Shown here: piece after piece, positions 25,574-34,616 of the stretch
Position numbering within the stretch: the stretch's first letter is position 1
How the letters are laid out: the number at the start of each line of letters is the position of its first letter
Source: CAWJHE01 sp963842455
GTDB lineage: Bacteria; Chloroflexota; Anaerolineae; Anaerolineales; UBA4823
Reading direction: 5' to 3'
Length of the DNA stretch: 64,000 bases
Assembly: GCA_963842455.1 (NCBI GenBank)
Contig: CAWJHE010000006.1
Span: 434,001-498,000, forward strand
Position numbers and translations under genes: made by a program
Notes under the pieces: model-generated
What the model saw: the letters and a program-made list of their open reading frames with translations, nothing else
Told to the model about the DNA's origin: nothing
The model's database searches: none

Positions 25574-28500
25574 TCAGCGCCTCACCTGTAGCGGAGCTAA
25601 TTCTACCCCAGCTTGATCCGCCCAGGTCGAGCCGGAACGCAATTTATGTAATACCTGCACCAGCTGTTCAGCCCAATCTTCCTGCCCGCTATACGGCAAC
25701 CACAAGGCAATTTTTCCAATACGCACATTGGCGCCCAGATCCGGCAGATCGCCGGCAGCAGGCTATCGGGAAAGCGCAGCGAGAGCTGCCCATTTTCAAC
25801 GGTGATCGATGCCAACCCGGCGCGTTCTGCCAGTAGTTTGATTTTGAGCTGCAAGAACAGATTTTTGACGTTTTCAGGCAGGGGCCCAAAACGGTCAACG
25901 AACTCTTCGCTAAGCTGTCCCAGCTCATCCAAGGTGCGCAAGTCAGCAATGCGCCGGTATAAGCCCAAGCGCACGGTTTTGTCGGGTACATAGGCAGCTG
26001 GAATGCTCGAATCGAAGGGCAGCTCTACATTGACCGTGTTGAGCTGCAGGTTGATCGAAGGCGGCAACCCGGTGGTCGGCTAGACCTTGCGCTTTGCGCA
26101 AACGACGAACCGCTTCGGAAAGCAGGCTGGTGTACAAATGAAAACCGACCGCGGCAATATGCCCGTGTTGCCGTGTGCCCAGGATATCGCCGGTGCCGCG
26201 AATTTCAAGATCGCGCATGGCAATCGAAAAACCAGCGCCCAATTGGGTATTCTCGGCGATGGTCTCCAGGCGCTGGCGACCTTCGTGGCTGGGGGATTTG
26301 CGGTTATGGCGGAAAAAGTAGGCGTAGGCGCGCTGCGCCCCGCGCCCGACGCGCCCGCGTAACTGGTATAACTGCGCCAGTCCGAAGGTATCGGCGCGGT
26401 CGACGATCAGGGTATTGGCATTGGGGATATCCAAGCCGGACTCGATAATCGAGGTGCTGAGCAAGACATCCACCTCGCCCTGGCTGAACATCTCCATGCG
26501 TTGCGAGAGCTCATTTTCATTCATCTGCCCGTGAGCCACTGTCATGCGCGCTTCGGGCACCAGCTGGCTGAGGTGCTGCTGCATGGCGCCAATGGTTTGC
26601 ACCCGGTTATGCACAAAGAAGACCTGCCCGCCGCGCTCCAGCTCGCGCAGGATCGCCTGGCGCACCAGACGCGGCGAATACGGGCCGACATGGGTGACAA
26701 TCGGCAGGCGTTCCTCCGGCGGTGTGTTGATCGTGGAGATATCTCGCACCCCGCTCAGCGCCATATAGAGTGTGCGCGGGATGGGGGTGGCGGTCAGGGT
26801 GAGCACATCCACTTCGGTGCGCATCTTCTTGAGCGCTTCCTTATGTGTGACGCCGAAACGTTGTTCTTCATCGATAATCAGCAGACCCAATTCTTTCACC
26901 TGTACATCCGCAGAGAGCAGGCGGTGGGTGCCGATGATGATATCGATCTGCCCTTTGGACAGCCGCTCGATGATCTCGCGCTGCTGCTGGGCGGTGCGAA
27001 AGCGGGAGAGCATCTCCACCTGCACCGGGAAGGCCGCCAAGCGCTGCAGAAAGGTGTTGTAATGCTGCTGGGCCAGGACGGTGGTAGGCACCAGGATGGC
27101 GACCTGTTTGCCGTCCATCACGGCTTTGAAAGCGGCGCGCAAGGCAACTTCTGTTTTACCATAGCCCACATCGCCGCAGATCAGGCGGTCCATCGGGCGA
27201 CTGTTTTGCATATCGCGCTTGACTTCCGCCAGGACGCGCATCTGGTCATCCGTCTCGATATAAGGAAAACTGGCTTCCAATTCTTGCTGCCAGGGGGTAT
27301 CTTCTGCAAAAGCAAAGCCCTGAACTATATTGCGCTGGGCGTACAGTTCCAGCAAATCCTCGGCGACCTCCTGCACGGCTTCCTTGACATGCGTCTTGAC
27401 ATTGCGCCACTCGGGCGACCCCAGGCGGCTCAAGACTTGGCTCGCGGTTGTCGGCGCCGACGTAGCGCGTCAGGCGGTCAGCCTGGTGGACCGGGACGAA
27501 GAGCTGGGCTTCATCGGCGTATTCCACGCACAGGTATTCGCGCTCGATCCCGTCCACTGTGCGCTGCACCAGCCCCAGGAAGCGGCCGATGCCATGATCG
27601 ACATGCACGACAAAATCCTGGGCCTGCAGGTCGCTGTAATGCGATTCGGGCGCTTCAGCCATCTGCCGGGCGCGACGGCGCGGTTCAGGTCTGCGCCAGC
27701 CAAAAATCTCGCCATCGGTGAGCAAGTGCAAGCCAGGACGTCCCGGGGACTGAAGATCCAGCCCTCACCCAGGCTGCCTTCGACGAAAAGGGGGGAAGCG
27801 CTTTGACCAGGCAGAACCTGTTCATTCCACAGGGATTGCAGGCGCGCCTTTTGGCGGGATACCACGACGACCAGGTCGCCCGCTTCTCGTCTTTCCTGGA
27901 TATATTCCATGACTGGCTTTAATCGTCCGCCAAAGCGTGGACCTGGCTCGAAACGACAGCTCAGCCTGGTCTCCAGGATGGGTGGGCTGCCTGCCTGTTC
28001 GCCGTTCGGGGGAGCGCCTTCTGGCAGCGCGTTGCCAGGAGAAAGATCATGCTCTAAGGTCAGGTTGGAAGGTTGGCCTAATTCCAGGTACGGGCGCAGC
28101 GTGATGGTATCCTGAAGTTCCTGCCAGCTCAGGTAAGGAACTTGAAAATCTTCAGGAATGATTTGTTCTCGGATGGACTCCTGGCGTAAAACCAGGGCCT
28201 GTTCTTCGATTTCGTTGGCTGCGTCCTGGATGGATTGCAGGTCGTCGATCAAGACCAGAGACTGGCGCGGCAGATAGTCCAACAAGGCTGGCTGGCTGCG
28301 GGTGGTAATGCGGCAGGTAAAACTCGGAAAACTCTCCGGGCTCTTTGCCTTCCAGGTCCTGCGGCAGGGATGATGTACTCGCGCGCTGGCGTGATCTGCA
28401 AACGATCTGGCGCAGGATGGTCATGGGTCTTGATGGTGCGCTGGGTAGCAGGATCGAAGGGGCGCAGGGTATCGATCTCATCCCCAAAGAACTCCAGGCG

Positions 28501-29096
28501 CAGCGGCGATGGTTCTGCCGGCGGCCACAAGTCCAGGATGCCGCCGCGGCGGGCGAATTGCCCGGGGGCGATCACGATGGTGGTAGGCTCATAGCCGATT
28601 GAATGGCACAGACGCGCCAGCTGGTCGAGCGGATATGCTGGCGCCGACCTTGCAGGAGTTTAACTGCCTTGAGAAAGTCTCGACGCGGCAGGGTGCGGGT
28701 CATCAAGGCGCGCACCGGGGCAACGATCAGCGGGGGTTGTTCGGGTTTGCTGGCGCCGGGGATATGGTAAGACGCCAGGCTGGTCAGGGCTACCAGGCGA
28801 TCGCGGCGGGAGGCTTCTCCCCAAGCGCCTGGCTCATAGAACATGGGGGTCGGTTCGGGGAAATACAGGCGCGGCGAGTGCGGCGCCCATAAGGCCACTT
28901 CTTCCAGCAGGGCCAGCGCCCGGTCGGCGCGGTCGGTAACCAATAGCACAGGCTGTTGGCTGCAACGGTGCAGCGAGACAGCTACGGGCAGGCGCGCCGA
29001 TCGCCGCAATCCCAGCGGGGCGACCTTCTGCCGGTTTTGCAGCGCTTCCGCCAGGGATTGGCAATTTTCCGCAATCGCATCCAGCGAATAGCTCAA
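25574..29096 (-). CDS. mfd: Transcription-repair coupling factor Mfd (seven frame changes)
   Basis: Mfd removes RNA polymerase stalled at DNA lesions and recruits UvrA. The span is about 1174 codons, full Mfd length, but the coding frame changes seven times, with no lost domains. In order: UvrB-like N-terminus (YFPEPTPMFYEPGAWGEA, RRDRLVALTSLASY), APGQFARRGGILDLWP, the RNA-polymerase-interacting CarD-like domain (DFVVHVDHGIGRFLGL near 27630), Walker A LICGDVGYGKTEVALR, DEEQRFGV, TATPIPRTL, GRVGRG, and the TRCF C-terminal domain (LYRRIADLRTLDEL). The end reads DLGANVRIGKIALWLP and stops at 25574. Approximate frame breaks: 28630-28570, 28390, 28290, 27720, 27440, 26075 and 25755. Conserved protein in every segment argues for sequence errors rather than decay. 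It overlaps pth by 4 bp. Confidence 0.9.
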
Positions 29097-29692
29097 GCGC
29101 CATTCTGCTCGCTTCCGTTATACTTGTTCATGGCGCTTTCCAGACCCTGGGCAACCCACTCGTACACAGCCGAAACGGCTCGATCCAGAGCAGCGTCCAG
29201 GAATTCCTGCTCACCCTTGGAGAAATCCTGCAACACGTAGGCGGCAGCATCCATGCTGCCCGGCGGACGCCCGATGCCGATACGCAAGCGGGGAAAATCC
29301 TGGCTGCCCAGGCGCTCGATGATGGAAGCCATGCCTTTTTGCCCGGCAGACCCGCCGGTGGGGCGCAGGCGCAGCGCTCCCAAGGGCAAGTCCACATCAT
29401 CATAGACGATCATGATGCGTTCCAGCGGAACTTTATAGAAGCGCGCCAGGGCGCCCACCGCCTGACCCGAAAGGTTCATAAAGGTCTGGGGTTTAGCCAG
29501 CACCAGGCGTTCCTCCTGGTATTCACACTTGGCAACCAAAGCTTTGTACTCCAGGCGCGAGAAATTGACTTGCAGGTCTTGGGCCAGCCTGTCCAAGGCC
29601 ATAAAACCTACATTATGCCGGTTGCCGCGGTACTGTTTACCAGGGTTGCCTAGCCCGGCGATGAGAAAAGGGGCATGCTTGTCGGAGCTCAT
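29093..29692 (-). CDS. pth: Peptidyl-tRNA hydrolase
   Basis: Pth frees tRNA from peptidyl-tRNAs that drop off the ribosome and is essential in most bacteria. It has 199 aa. FLIAGLGNPGKQYRGNRHNVGFMALD contains the conserved Asn and the catalytic His, LAKPQTFMNLSGQAV carries the second Asn, and YDDVDLPLGALRLRPTGGSAGQKGM holds the catalytic Asp and the GGSGGH-type loop (here GGSAGQ, with Gln replacing the usual His). The C-terminus is ordinary. A near-consensus promoter lies 55 bp upstream, and the stop overlaps the mfd start by 4 bp, so pth and mfd are co-transcribed, an arrangement widespread in bacteria. Confidence 0.95.
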   Translation of the reverse strand: MSSDKHAPFLIAGLGNPGKQYRGNRHNVGFMALDRLAQDLQVNFSRLEYKALVAKCEYQEERLVLAKPQTFMNLSGQAVGALARFYKVPLERIMIVYDDVDLPLGALRLRPTGGSAGQKGMASIIERLGSQDFPRLRIGIGRPPGSMDAAAYVLQDFSKGEQEFLDAALDRAVSAVYEWVAQGLESAMNKYNGSEQNGA

Positions 29693-29746
29693 ATGTTTTT
29701 TTCGCAGAAGCCAATCGAAGAAGGATTTGTTTCATGGCAACTGTTT

Positions 29747-29775
29747 AGTTTAACACAGGGCTGAAAAGGGGTCAA
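29747..29775 (-). promoter_or_regulatory. Promoter of pth-mfd
   Basis: On the - strand TTGACC (29775-29770), a 17-bp spacer, then TAAACT (29752-29747). The -35 directly touches the 15-bp target duplication of the insertion sequence (29776-29790), so the element inserted right upstream of this promoter without damaging it. Confidence 0.7.
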
Positions 29776-29790
29776 ATGATTGGCGAGAGG
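29776..29790. repeat. Target-site duplication, left copy
   Basis: ATGATTGGCGAGAGG at 29776-29790 is repeated exactly at 31392-31406 on the other side of the element. Length 15 bp, or 16-17 if the boundary bases are assigned differently. Confidence 0.8.
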
Positions 29791-29876
29791 TGTTAGCCCA
29801 AAGTAGTAAAGTCCCTTTAACCAAAGTTAAAATGTGCCCCTTTGAAAGGGACACAAAAGTGGATGAACTACTGACA

Positions 29877-31157
29877 ATGAGCAAACGAGAACTTACCCGA
29901 TTAGAAGTCATGCAGCGCATCAAGGACAAACGCTTGACCCAGAAAGAAGCCGCTGGGATGCTTGGTTTGAGTGTACGACAAGTGAAACGGCTTTATTGCG
30001 CATATAAAACGCAAGGAGCCAAAGGGCTGGTCAGCGCCAGGCGCGGGAAAGAAAGCAATAACCGCTTAGATGAGCAGGTAGTTCAAACGGCGATCGACTT
30101 AATCTACAAACGCTACCGAGACTTTGGGCCGACTTTAGCCCACGAGAAATTAGTGGAAGTGCATCAACTGAAGATTTCGGATGAGAGTGTACGCAAGATC
30201 ATGATTGCAGAAGGGATCTGGAAACCGAAACGAGCCAAGCGACCAGAAGTCCACCAAATGCGTGAGCGGCGGGCCCGTTTTGGCGAATTGGTGCAGATCG
30301 ATGGCTCGGATCACGCCTGGTTTGAAGAGCGTGGACCCAAGTGTACCCTGTTGGTGTTCATCGACGATGCCAGCGGACAGTTGATGGAGTTGTGGTTCGT
30401 GCCAGATGAAACCTTTTTGGGCTACTGTGAAGCCACTCAACACTACCTGGAGCGTTACGGCAAACCGGTGGCCTTATATAGCGATAAACATGGTATTTTC
30501 CGGGTCAACCAGGAGCGACCCTTGGGAACCACCAGCGGTCTGACCCAGTTCGGACGGGCCATGCAAGAACTGGACATCCAGATCATCTGCGCCAACACCC
30601 CCCAGGCTAAAGGCCGCATAGAACGTGCCAATCAGACCCTGCAAGATCGCCTGGTGAAAGAACTGCGTTTACGGGGCATCTCCGACATGGAAAGCGGCAA
30701 TGCCTACTTGTCTGAGTTCCGGGAAGACTTCAATCGCCGTTTTGCGGTGGCGCCTCGCAGCACTCTCAATGCCCACCGCCCATTACTCAAAACAGATAAC
30801 TTGGATTGGATCCTCACTTACCAGGAAACCCGTACCTTGTCCAAGAATTTGACCGTCCAATTCAAAAATGTTATTTACCAAATCCAATCTAATCGCCCTG
30901 GTTATGTCCTGCGCAATGCAAAGGTTACTGTTTGCGAGAATGCAAAGGGAGAAGTTACCATCCTTTACCATAACAAGCTTTTGTCTTATACCATCTATCA
31001 AAAGCCCACTCAACAGTCTACAGTCGTGGATTCCAAGACCATCAATCGCCAGTTAAGAACCCCTACTTCACCAGCTCCTAATCATCCCTGGCGGCGCTAT
31101 GGCCTCCATGTCACTGACAAACCCATCGAAGAGGTTTCTACCCATGGCACAGATTAA
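29877..31157 (+). CDS. ISNCY-family (IS1202-type) DDE transposase
   Basis: The transposase is 426 aa from ATG 29877 (MSKRELTRLEVMQRIKDKRL); the open frame continues upstream to 29790 but those residues overlap the terminal repeat. An N-terminal helix-turn-helix, TQKEAAGMLGLSVRQVKRLY, lies near residues 20-40. The rve/DDE core has the first Asp in GELVQIDGSDHAWFEERG, the second in ALYSDKHGIFRVN and the Glu in GRIERANQTLQDRLVKELRL. A C-terminal beta-rich region (GYVLRNAKVTVCENAKGEVTI) follows, as in IS1202 members. The frame is intact, so the element could still transpose. Confidence 0.9.
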   Translation: MSKRELTRLEVMQRIKDKRLTQKEAAGMLGLSVRQVKRLYCAYKTQGAKGLVSARRGKESNNRLDEQVVQTAIDLIYKRYRDFGPTLAHEKLVEVHQLKISDESVRKIMIAEGIWKPKRAKRPEVHQMRERRARFGELVQIDGSDHAWFEERGPKCTLLVFIDDASGQLMELWFVPDETFLGYCEATQHYLERYGKPVALYSDKHGIFRVNQERPLGTTSGLTQFGRAMQELDIQIICANTPQAKGRIERANQTLQDRLVKELRLRGISDMESGNAYLSEFREDFNRRFAVAPRSTLNAHRPLLKTDNLDWILTYQETRTLSKNLTVQFKNVIYQIQSNRPGYVLRNAKVTVCENAKGEVTILYHNKLLSYTIYQKPTQQSTVVDSKTINRQLRTPTSPAPNHPWRRYGLHVTDKPIEEVSTHGTD

Positions 31158-31214
31158 TAGAGGGCCGCTGTTGAGTTTATCGCTTTTAGCCGAAAACAGG
31201 CCGGATGTAAAAGA

Positions 31215-31235
31215 GCAGAGCCATTTCGGCTCTGC
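31215..31235 (+). terminator. Hairpin downstream of the transposase
   Basis: GCAGAGCC (31215-31222) and GGCTCTGC (31228-31235) form a perfect 8-bp stem with a 5-nt loop inside the element. No T-run follows, so termination is uncertain; it may shield the right end from transcription. Confidence 0.4.
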
Positions 31236-31339
31236 CCTGTCTTCGGCCTCGTGTCGACGCTCAGGTCGCTCTCCAGCGTTGCCCTATCCTCCGCACGAGT
31301 GGCCTGAGTTTACCATATCGTGTTTTTCACCCTTTCAAA

Positions 31340-31383
31340 AGGGGACATTTCTACTTTGTCAAATAGGGGACATTTCTACTTTG
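31340..31383. repeat. Two 19-bp direct repeats in the right end of the element
   Basis: AGGGGACATTTCTACTTTG occurs identically at 31340-31358 and 31365-31383, separated by 6 bp. The left end carries two degenerate, inverted counterparts (around 29799-29816 and 29820-29838). Such spaced repeats are candidate transposase binding sites. Confidence 0.75.
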
Positions 31384-31391
31384 GCTTGACA

Positions 31392-31406
31392 ATGATTGGC
31401 GAGAGG
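31392..31406. repeat. Target-site duplication, right copy
   Basis: Exact second copy of the 15-bp sequence at 29776-29790, directly after the right terminal repeat. Confidence 0.8.
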
Positions 31407-31416
31407 TCATTGAATG

Positions 31417-32293
31417 TTAGATCGACATCATTCCTTTGCAATCGCGCAACAACTCCACCGGAATACGAGCGGGCTGGTTGTCCTCCAGCCTGACCCATAC
31501 GCTGTAGGTCTGCACCCGCGCCAGCAGGGCGCTCATCCGATTGGCGCTGCAGCAGGTAATGCCGGTTGGCGCTCACCCGCCTGAGGTTGGACATCCAGGT
31601 TGTGAGCAGAATCAGGTCCCCATGCAAGGCGGGTTGCAGGTATTGGATCTGGCAGCGGCGCAGGTGCACGGCTAACCCCAAGCTGTGAAGGCGCTCCCAC
31701 GGCCATCCGCAGGCTGCCAGGGACTGCATGCTGCACTCGGTAACGTAGTTGAGGTAGACGGCGTTGTTAACATGGTTTTGTGTATCCAGGTCGGTCCATT
31801 CCACGCGGCGCTGCATGCGGAAGGCGCCGGCAGGTTGGGGCGGGAAGGTGGGGAAGGGCTGGCGCGGCGGGAAATCAGCAGGAAGACCTTCCGGGTAGAA
31901 ATCCTCAACCAGGTGGGCTGGGATGCTGGCAGGGCGTAAGCTGGTTGCATCGAGAAAGACCCAATCGGAGTAAGCGCGCGCGGCTAACTGTTGGTCGCCG
32001 ACCAGGCGAAATTCATACAACCGTCGCGAGCTGGCCCGGCGGAAGTCGCCAATCCAGGTGCTGATTTCGACCTGGTCGTTGTCGTAGAGTGGCTTAAAGA
32101 ATTCCAGGCTGCTTTCACGGATCAGCCACAAGCGCTCCATGGACTGGTAGCGCGCCAGGTCATAACCCGCGGCTGCGGAGGCGTCGAAGGCAGTCTCTTG
32201 CATCAGCCTGAGGTAATTGGCGTTGTTCAGGTGCCCATGGGCATCGCATTCATAAGAACGAATGCGGAAGGTACGGCGGTGAATCAATGGCAT
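31417..32293 (-). CDS. Acyl-ACP thioesterase-like double-hotdog protein (one frameshift)
   Basis: Acyl-ACP thioesterases release free fatty acids from ACP. The protein is about 292 aa with two hotdog domains: the first from FRIRSYECDAHGHLNNANYLRLMQE, the second from RVEWTDLDTQNHVNNAVYLNY near residue 165, each with the Asp/His/Asn signature of the FatA/FatB and 4HBT families. ATG 32293 is chosen since MPLIHRRTFRIRSYE is a typical start with GAGAG upstream; the longer frame to 32341 includes repeat sequence. After RQSDER the frame shifts at the CCC run near 31525; the other frame reads LLARVQTYSVWVRLEDNQPA and stops at 31417. Without the correction the C-terminus would run into the insertion sequence. 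Substrate chain length is unknown. Confidence 0.82.
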
Positions 32294-32354
32294 GGATTGT
32301 CTCTCTTTTTTGATCTCTCGCAAAGCCTTCATGTAGCACAAACTTTAGTTTGTC

Positions 32355-32428
32355 ATCTCTCGCAAAGTCGCAAAGAACGCAAAGATTCTCTTATCTCTCG
32401 CAGAGACGCAGAGAGCGCAGAGCTTTCT
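32355..32428. repeat. Two tandem CGCAAAG/CGCAGAG-type short repeats
   Basis: Two related units follow one another: ATCTCTCGCAAAGTCGCAAA at the start of 32355-32390, continuing GAACGCAAAGATTCTC, and ATCTCTCGCAGAGACGCAGA at the start of 32393-32428, continuing GAGCGCAGAGCTTTCT. They differ mainly by A/G at the same positions. A partial third copy ATCTCTCGCAAAGC is at 32313-32326. Repeats of this look recur in intergenic DNA of many environmental bacteria. They fill the gap between the glycerate kinase and thioesterase genes. Confidence 0.7.
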
Positions 32429-32465
32429 TTATTGAAGTCTATCTCACAGATCATTTTGCATGGAC

Positions 32466-32487
32466 CACAAGCTGCGAAAAGCTTGTG
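32466..32487 (-). terminator. Hairpin after glycerate kinase
   Basis: CACAAGCT (32466-32473) and AGCTTGTG (32480-32487) form a perfect 8-bp stem with loop GCGAAA, 13 bp past the - strand stop of the glycerate kinase gene. No clear T-run follows. Confidence 0.45.
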
Positions 32488-32499
32488 TAACAGAATGGA

Positions 32500-33910
32500 T
32501 TAGCAGGCAAACAGAAATACCAGGTCGTTGACATTGGTCTGGGTGGGACCACTACGGATCAAATCCCCCAGGGGTTGGAAGAAATGGTAGGCATCGTTGC
32601 GCGCCAGGTAAGAGGTGGGGTCCAGCCCAAGCGCCTGCGCCCTGCGGAGCGTCTCGCCGCTGCTCACTGCGCCGGCTGCGTCGGTTGGCCCGTCATCGCC
32701 GTCGCTGGCAAGGCTGATAAGGAAAACCGCTTCTAAACCGGCCAGGTCTGCGACTGCTCCGAGGGCCAGCTCCTGGTTGCGCCCGCCCAGGCCGTCGCCT
32801 TTCAAGCTGACGGTGGTCTCGCCGCCGGCGATCAGGCAGCAGGGGGAGGGGAGGGGCTGACCGCTGGCGCGCACCTGGCGCAAGATGGAGGCCAGGCAGC
32901 GCCCGGCCTGGCTCGCTTCCCCTTGCAGGGAGGTGGTCAGCAGCAGGGTGTGGAAACCTTCCGCCTGCGCCTGAGATAGGGCCGCCTGGGCAGCCTGGAA
33001 ATTGCTGCCGATCACCTGGTTAGATACCCGCTCAAAGAGCGCATCGCCCGGTTTGGGGGTTTCCGGGATCTGGACACGCTGGCCCAGGTCCAGCCTTTCC
33101 AAGATGCGCGGCGGGACTTGGGTGGTGAGCTGGTAACGCTCGAGGATTTGGTGGGCTTGCGCATAGGTAGTAGGGTCTGGCACGCTGGGACCTGAGGCGA
33201 TCATATCCAATGGATCGCCGATGACATCCGAAAGGATCAGGCAGGCCAGGGGGGCTGGGGCAGCCATTTGCGCCATGCCGCCGCCTTTGAGGCTTTCCAG
33301 GTGTTTACGCAGGGTGTTAATTTCGGTGATGCTGGCGCCGCTACCCAGTAAGGCATCGGTTAATTTTTGCAGATCGTCCAGGGTCAGGTCTGCGGCGGGG
33401 GAGGTTAACAGGGCGGAGCCTCCGCCGGAGATCAGGCCAAGCACCAGGTCATGGGCGGTTGCCTTGGACAGCAAGCTGCTCACGGCTGCGGCGGCTTTCA
33501 GGCTGCCGGCGTCGGGAATGGGATGCCCGGCTGCGATGATCTCTAAGCTAGCAGGCAGACTGTGGGGCCGCTCGGCAACGACTGGCTGGGATGGTAGGAA
33601 GCTGGATTTGGCGATGACAACCCCGCCGCTGAGCCTGTCGCCCAGCACATCAGCGGCCGCCTGCTGCCATGGGCAGGCTGGCTTTGCCAAAGGCTACCAG
33701 CCAGATGTGCTCGATTTGCTGCAGATCATAGCTGCGCTCTCCAACCCGTAATTGCGAGCCATTGCGCTGCAGATAGCGCTGTACCGCCTGCGCCGGTTCG
33801 ACAGCCGCTATGGCGGCGGCCAGCACACGCGCCATCGCCATTCCCCGCGGCGAGGCAACCAGGCTGCTGGTTAGAAAGGCTTGGGGTGGAAGGGTGGCTG
33901 GTGTGCTCAA
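32500..33910 (-). CDS. Glycerate 2-kinase, MOFRL family (one frameshift)
   Basis: MOFRL-family kinases phosphorylate D-glycerate to 2-phosphoglycerate. The joined gene is about 470 codons. The N-terminal part ends IWLVAFGKASLPM, with the conserved GKAS; the second frame resumes at QAAADVLGDRLSGGVVIAK. Then come AGHPIPDAGSLKAAAAVSSLL, ISGGGSALLTSPA, ITEINTLRKHLESLKGGGMA, LILSDVIGDPLDMIASGPSV, and the C-terminal MOFRL segment LIAGGETTVSLKGDGLGGRN plus SLASDGDDGPTDAAGA. The frame changes within 33660-33675 (GCAGCAGGC); total length is 3n+1, so one extra base. It overlaps nothing and is closely packed after the SRAP gene. Confidence 0.88.
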
Positions 33911-33928
33911 GGTTGTGGATTTGTGCCA

Positions 33929-34600
33929 TCAGGCTACAGGTTGGATGCACTGCGGGGATTCATTGGCCGGGCTGTTCACCAGGGTGGAGACCGGGTAAGC
34001 TTGCATGTCTTCTGCCGGGTAGGGCTGCAGCAAGGCTTGCAGCGATTTGAGATCGGGTTCGCCTTGCTCCAGCCAGGTGGGATAGGCTTCCGGTGGCAGG
34101 ATGACCGGCATGCGGTTGTGGATGTCCTGCAGCAGGGCATTGGGTTGGGTGGTGATGATGGTGCAGGATAAAATTCTGGAGCCGTCGGGGGCATTCCAGT
34201 TTTCCCATAAACCGGCTAAGGCAAAGGGTTTGTCCTCCCGCAACCGGATGTACATGGGGATTTTGGTTTTCTGCCCTGGCGCCGCTTTCCATTCGTAAAA
34301 GCCGCTGGCCGGGATCAGGCAGCGCCGCCGGCGGAAGGCGTTCTTGAAGGAAGGTTTTTCCTGCAAGGTCTCAGCCCGGGCGTTGATCATGCGGCTGCCG
34401 ATCTGCGGGTCTTTGGCCCAGGAGGGGATCAGCCCCCAGACGAAATAATCCAGTGTGTTTTTGCCGTCGTTGGGGATGACGGCCACAGGTTGGCTGGGGG
34501 CGATATTGTAGCGCGGCTGGATATCTCCAGGGATATTCAGCCAGGGGAAAGCCTCTCGCAAGTCATTCGGATCTGCTACCAGGGTAAAACGTCCGCACAT
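33929..34600 (-). CDS. SRAP-domain abasic-site shield protein (YedK/HMCES)
   Basis: SRAP proteins form a covalent thiazolidine link to abasic sites in single-stranded DNA through Cys2 and so protect replication forks. This one is 223 aa from ATG 34600, giving MCGRFTL with Cys at position 2; the longer frame to 34669 would bury that Cys and is rejected. RYNIAPSQPVAVI, the WGLIPSWAKDP motif, NARAETLQEKPSFKNAFRRRRCLIPASGFYEW (Asn and Glu active-site residues) and TTQPNALLQDIHNRMPVIL (His) are all present. It sits between the LCP and glycerate kinase genes; this neighbourhood gives no extra hint. Mfd, another DNA-damage protein, lies further along the same strand. Confidence 0.92.
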   Translation of the reverse strand: MCGRFTLVADPNDLREAFPWLNIPGDIQPRYNIAPSQPVAVIPNDGKNTLDYFVWGLIPSWAKDPQIGSRMINARAETLQEKPSFKNAFRRRRCLIPASGFYEWKAAPGQKTKIPMYIRLREDKPFALAGLWENWNAPDGSRILSCTIITTQPNALLQDIHNRMPVILPPEAYPTWLEQGEPDLKSLQALLQPYPAEDMQAYPVSTLVNSPANESPQCIQPVA

Positions 34601-34616
34601 GCTTGCCGCTCCTTTC

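Larger units (their letters stand above)
29791..31391 (+). mobile_element. Insertion sequence, ISNCY/IS1202-type, about 1.6 kb
   Basis: The element is bounded by imperfect inverted repeats of nearly 60 bp. The left end starts TGTTAGCCCAAAGTAG; the right end, read inward, starts TGTCAAGCCAAAGTAG. Both continue with two copies of a CAAAGTAGAAATGTCCCCT-like unit and end in a TTTGAAAGG block. It is flanked by 15-bp direct repeats. It encodes one transposase. Long target duplications are known for IS1202-group elements, which fits. Because both ends, the duplication and a full transposase frame are intact, the copy looks recent and possibly active. It separates the acyl-ACP thioesterase gene from the pth promoter in what was probably one - strand gene run. 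Confidence 0.88.

Noticed and set aside
26501..27721. Long + strand ORF of 406 codons
   Set aside because: It lies opposite the conserved helicase part of mfd; its composition (His, Gln, Arg, Gly rich) is that of a GC-rich antisense shadow.
25574..29096. mfd as a true pseudogene
   Set aside because: Seven indels but no lost domains and continued protein conservation; sequence error is simpler.
31376..31416. Thioesterase C-terminus formed by the insertion sequence
   Set aside because: The proper frame stops at 31417, before the target duplication; the read-through is due to the upstream frameshift.
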